This document shows positions 61,509 to 64,000 of a DNA stretch of 64,000 bases, piece after piece. The DNA is taken from contig WXYP01000002.1 of assembly GCA_009901575.1 (NCBI GenBank), positions 1 through 64,000 on the forward strand. The letters are read 5' to 3'. Below the pieces are notes generated by a model. That model saw only the letters and a list, made by a program, of their open reading frames with translations. It searched no databases and was not told the DNA's origin. Source of the DNA: Flavobacteriaceae bacterium R38 (GTDB lineage: Bacteria > Bacteroidota > Bacteroidia > Flavobacteriales > Flavobacteriaceae). The position numbers and the translations under genes were made by a program. Every line of letters begins with the position of its first letter. Position 1 is the first letter of the stretch.

Positions 61509-62006
61509 TTGAAAGTTAGTAAAATTGAACAAGAGTTCATTGAGAAGGTAACTGAATCACAAGGCATTGTTCATAAAATAAGTCGCATTTATTGTAAAGA
61601 TGAAGAGAATCGGAAGGACTTACTTCAAGAGATTCTTATTCAACTCTGGAAATCGTATCCCACTTTTAGAGGAGAATCTAAATTTTCTACCTGGATGTAT
61701 AGGGTGGGGCTCAATGTAGCAATACAATATTTTAGAAAAGACAAAAGACAAATTAAAAAAACAGAACTGTCTACAGAACTTCAAAATTTACCGGAATTAA
61801 AAAAAGAAGATACTTTAGAAAATGAAATATACATGCTGCATCGTGCTATTTCTAAGTTAAATGATATAGAAAAAGCGATAGTGATGTTGTATTTAGAAGA
61901 AAAAACTAATGAGGAGATAGCAGAGATTATTGGAATCACTCAAAATTATGTACGAGTGAAAATGAATCGGATTAAGCTTAAACTCAAAAAAATATTAAAT
62001 CCTTAA
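61509..62006 (+). CDS. RNA polymerase sigma factor, ECF family
   Basis: A 165-residue ECF factor starting from a TTG (61509-61511), as no ATG is near. Region 2: NRKDLLQEILIQLWKSYPTF, STWMYRVGLNVAIQYFRKDK; region 4: LEEKTNEEIAEIIGITQNYV, RVKMNRIKLKLKKILNP. It is paralogous to the factor at 2897-3391 and, like it, is followed directly (4 bp) by a four-helix membrane protein. Confidence 0.92.
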   Translation: MKVSKIEQEFIEKVTESQGIVHKISRIYCKDEENRKDLLQEILIQLWKSYPTFRGESKFSTWMYRVGLNVAIQYFRKDKRQIKKTELSTELQNLPELKKEDTLENEIYMLHRAISKLNDIEKAIVMLYLEEKTNEEIAEIIGITQNYVRVKMNRIKLKLKKILNP

Positions 62007-62010
62007 AAAA

Positions 62011-62667
62011 ATGGAGCTACTAGAATTAAAATCCATTTGGAAAAAGGCAATAAAGCAGCAAGTTGATACCCCCAACTTAACTGCAGAAGAAGTGCATATG
62101 CTAATAAATAAAAAATCTAATACTGCTATTTCTAAGATAAAAAGGGAAATGAAGTTTAAGATATGGTTTATGGGGATATTAGGTGTTTTAGGAATGGTAA
62201 TGTCTGTTATATTATTGTTTGTGGGTAAAGAGGAACACCTTCTTGAAAGTATTTTTAACTCTGTTGAAATTAGTGTCATTTATTTTTTAATGTCTGTTGT
62301 TATTTTTATTTTCTCTAGGAGAATTAAAACCACTCGCGATAAAATAAGAGAATATCAACGTACATCATTAGACTTAAAAACGGCTATTGAAGACGTTTTA
62401 GTCTTGATGAAGAAGATTATAAAATTAGCGGTGACTATTGCCGGGATAATGACACCATTTTTTGTGGTTTGGATTACGTATACCTACCTATATGAAGAGA
62501 GAGTGTTCGTATTTGATATAAGAGTGTTGTATCTTCTAATTATACTTATTGTTTCTCATAAGCTATTTTCTTTTTTAGAGACTAGAGTTCAGCGCAAAAA
62601 ATATGGGAAATATATAGATACATTGAAACAATGCCTTGATGAATTAGAAGAAGTAGAGAAAATGTAA
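62011..62667 (+). CDS. Four-helix membrane protein, partner of ECF sigma (putative anti-sigma)
   Basis: A 218-residue protein with four membrane helices (near residues 49-69, 84-104, 141-161 and 172-192) and charged cytoplasmic parts at both ends. It resembles the protein at 2249-2893 in length, start (ELLELKSIWKKAI) and helix layout. The position right after an ECF gene argues for a role as membrane anti-sigma or as signal transmitter. No named domain. Confidence 0.78.
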   Translation: MELLELKSIWKKAIKQQVDTPNLTAEEVHMLINKKSNTAISKIKREMKFKIWFMGILGVLGMVMSVILLFVGKEEHLLESIFNSVEISVIYFLMSVVIFIFSRRIKTTRDKIREYQRTSLDLKTAIEDVLVLMKKIIKLAVTIAGIMTPFFVVWITYTYLYEERVFVFDIRVLYLLIILIVSHKLFSFLETRVQRKKYGKYIDTLKQCLDELEEVEKM

Positions 62668-62756
62668 TCGTAAAAAAAAAATGAGAAAAGTGTAATTCTT
62701 GTAATTATTTATACAACTTACTTTATCAAGAGTAAATTTAATAATGAAGTTAAATA

Positions 62757-62972
62757 ATGAGAAATAATAAGAATGATGAGTTTAAGAAAAACAGAATAAA
62801 TTTTTCTTTTAAAGGAGTTTTTTATGGATTGGCAGCCTCTGTTGTTTTGATTTTGTTACATGGAGGGTATGAGTCGAGTAGTCTGCAAAAAATCCTTATG
62901 GTAAAAATGTTTCTGGTTTTATTTTATGTTTTTGTAATGCCTAATCTGTTTAATAAAAAGGAAATGAGTTAG
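62757..62972 (+). CDS. Small membrane protein
   Basis: A 71-residue protein with two membrane helices (FYGLAASVVLILLHGGY and MVKMFLVLFYVFVMPNLF) after a charged N-terminus. I do not recognise a family. It lies 5 bp before the next membrane-protein gene and 89 bp after the sigma-partner gene, so all may form one unit. Confidence 0.6.
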   Translation: MRNNKNDEFKKNRINFSFKGVFYGLAASVVLILLHGGYESSSLQKILMVKMFLVLFYVFVMPNLFNKKEMS

Positions 62973-62977
62973 AAATC

Positions 62978-63433
62978 ATGAATTTGCGAAGCATTAAGCC
63001 ATATATTAAATACTTGTATATTGGAATGTTACTGATGCATTCTGCAAATAAATTTTTAATCAGGCCATGGGTCTTGGAACACCATTTTTCAAGGTTTTGG
63101 GTTGTTTTGGTAAATTCGCTCCCAAACTTTCTGGAAGCAGTTGTTGGAATAATAGTGCTAACAGGAATAGGACTCCTGTTAAAAGTGTGTTTTTTTAAAG
63201 CACTAAATACAATAAATAATAAAACGTTATTGTCTATAGCTTCTGTAATCGCCGGTATTTATGTAATTACACAAGAATTAAAGATTCATAATTTAGGAGG
63301 AAGAAACGTATATGATCCTAATGATCTTATCGCTTCTATCATAGGCCTGGTTTTTACTTATTTGTTAATTTATAAAAAAGGTATTTTAAAAAAAGAAGGA
63401 GAGAGGGAGCTGGCTATTCAAAAGACTGCATAG
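62978..63433 (+). CDS. Hypothetical four-helix membrane protein
   Basis: A 151-residue integral membrane protein (helices around residues 11-25, 40-67, 83-100 and 116-131) with a His-containing loop (VLEHHFSRFW). It has no recognised domain. The 3' end overlaps the convergent ABC transporter gene by 20 bp. Possibly co-transcribed with the preceding small membrane protein. Confidence 0.65.
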   Translation: MNLRSIKPYIKYLYIGMLLMHSANKFLIRPWVLEHHFSRFWVVLVNSLPNFLEAVVGIIVLTGIGLLLKVCFFKALNTINNKTLLSIASVIAGIYVITQELKIHNLGGRNVYDPNDLIASIIGLVFTYLLIYKKGILKKEGERELAIQKTA

Positions 63434-64000
63434 TTACCAACTTTTTATACACTCCATCTTTTTTAATAAGCTCTTCGTGATTTCCTTGCTCTACAATTTC
63501 TCCTTTTTGCATAACTACAATAATATCTGCATTTTGAATAGTGGATAATCGATGCGCAATTACAATTGAAGTCCTGTTTTGCATCATATTCTCTAATGCA
63601 TTCTGTACCAATTTTTCGCTTTCGGTATCTAACGCAGAAGTGGCTTCGTCGAGAACCATAATAGGAGGGCTTTTAAGTACAGCTCTTGCAATGGACAAAC
63701 GTTGCTTTTGTCCGCCACTTAGTTTACCTCCCGCATCTCCTATATTGGTGTCGATTCCGTTAGGTAAATTCTCTACAAATTCCCATGCATTTGCAACCTT
63801 TAAAGCTTCTATAATTTCATCATCTGTTGCGTCTTGTTTTCCTAATAGCAAGTTGTTCTTTATACTATCATTAAACAAAATAGAATCTTGAGTTACCAGT
63901 CCTATATTGTTGCGTAAAGAATGCTTAGTGAAATTCCTGATATCTTCCCCATCAATAGATACAGCCCCTTCATTAACGTCATAAAAACGAGTGATGAGAT
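63414..64000 (-). CDS. MsbA-like ABC transporter, C-terminal part (runs off the window)
   Basis: The C-terminal nucleotide-binding domain of an exporter; the gene continues past 64000. The reading frame enters as LITRFYDVNEGAVSIDGEDI and holds the Q-loop (LVTQDSILFNDS), the signature KLSGGQKQRLSIARAVL, Walker B PIMVLDEATSALD and the switch HRLSTIQ. The end VYKKLVTMQSFE is typical of flavobacterial MsbA-like lipid flippases. The N-terminal half is not visible, so it is unknown whether a C39 peptidase is attached, but the match is to the lipid A type. Confidence 0.85.
   Translation of the reverse strand, partial: LITRFYDVNEGAVSIDGEDIRNFTKHSLRNNIGLVTQDSILFNDSIKNNLLLGKQDATDDEIIEALKVANAWEFVENLPNGIDTNIGDAGGKLSGGQKQRLSIARAVLKSPPIMVLDEATSALDTESEKLVQNALENMMQNRTSIVIAHRLSTIQNADIIVVMQKGEIVEQGNHEELIKKDGVYKKLVTMQSFE

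Noticed and set aside
63414-64000. ABC transporter considered as exporter of the precursor peptides
   Set aside because: It is 11 kb away, behind unrelated genes, matches the MsbA lipid-flippase type, and its N-terminus is outside the window so a peptidase domain cannot be seen.

Overview
The window is chromosomal DNA of low GC content from a member of the Bacteroidota, almost certainly a Flavobacteriaceae. The evidence is a PorP/SprF-type protein beside a gliding/type IX adhesin with the C-terminal sorting domain, a GLPGLI protein, CarboxypepD_reg-type outer-membrane barrels, GIN/DUF4097 proteins, the DUF4266/DUF3570 pair, several ECF sigma cassettes, promoters of the TAnnTTTG type instead of TATAAT, and no useful Shine-Dalgarno sequences. 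The genus cannot be fixed from this sequence alone. I found no tRNA, rRNA, insertion sequence, prophage or CRISPR array.

Left third (1-26000): lipoprotein cyclophilin, CoA-type NUDIX hydrolase and acyltransferase; an ECF sigma factor with a four-helix membrane partner; type II NADH dehydrogenase, YhhN protein, secreted amidohydrolase, XerD; aroQ with a PP-loop ATPase; lpdA; a Crp/Fnr regulator followed by a thioredoxin-ApbE-DUF4266-DUF3570 operon (extracytoplasmic flavinylation and redox); two tandem MsrB enzymes, one soluble and one a lipoprotein; an M48 lipoprotein protease; a UMF1 transporter; and an ECF sigma/anti-sigma operon that drives two GIN-domain repeat proteins and a DUF4097-like protein.

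Middle (26000-49970): lon; a three-gene minus-strand module of a small secreted cysteine peptide, a GLPGLI protein and a TonB-receptor-like barrel; cmk, a BON-LysM protein, rpsA, pyrR-pyrB, a small conserved protein with rnz, pdxH, a CAP-domain lipoprotein; a SprB-like adhesin (seven 81-residue repeats) with its SprF partner and an OmpA/TPR/PD40 protein; and a polyphosphate operon sixA-ppk1-ppx.

Right part (49970-64000): the most unusual region. Seven tiny minus-strand genes at 49976-52333 encode two unrelated families of double-glycine-leader precursor peptides with cysteine-rich cores. The array also contains a leaderless remnant of an eighth peptide, duplicated promoter-like elements and one terminator per gene. 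Two 565-residue TPR-transmembrane-AraC regulators lie directly upstream. No maturation enzyme or C39 exporter is present. Beyond these come miaE, dnaX, RNase P RNA, a third ECF cassette with a Spy-like periplasmic protein, a candidate 111-nt small RNA (60786-60896), an ACT-domain protein, a fourth ECF cassette paralogous to the one at 2249-3391, two small membrane proteins and the C-terminal part of an MsbA-like ABC transporter that runs off the window.
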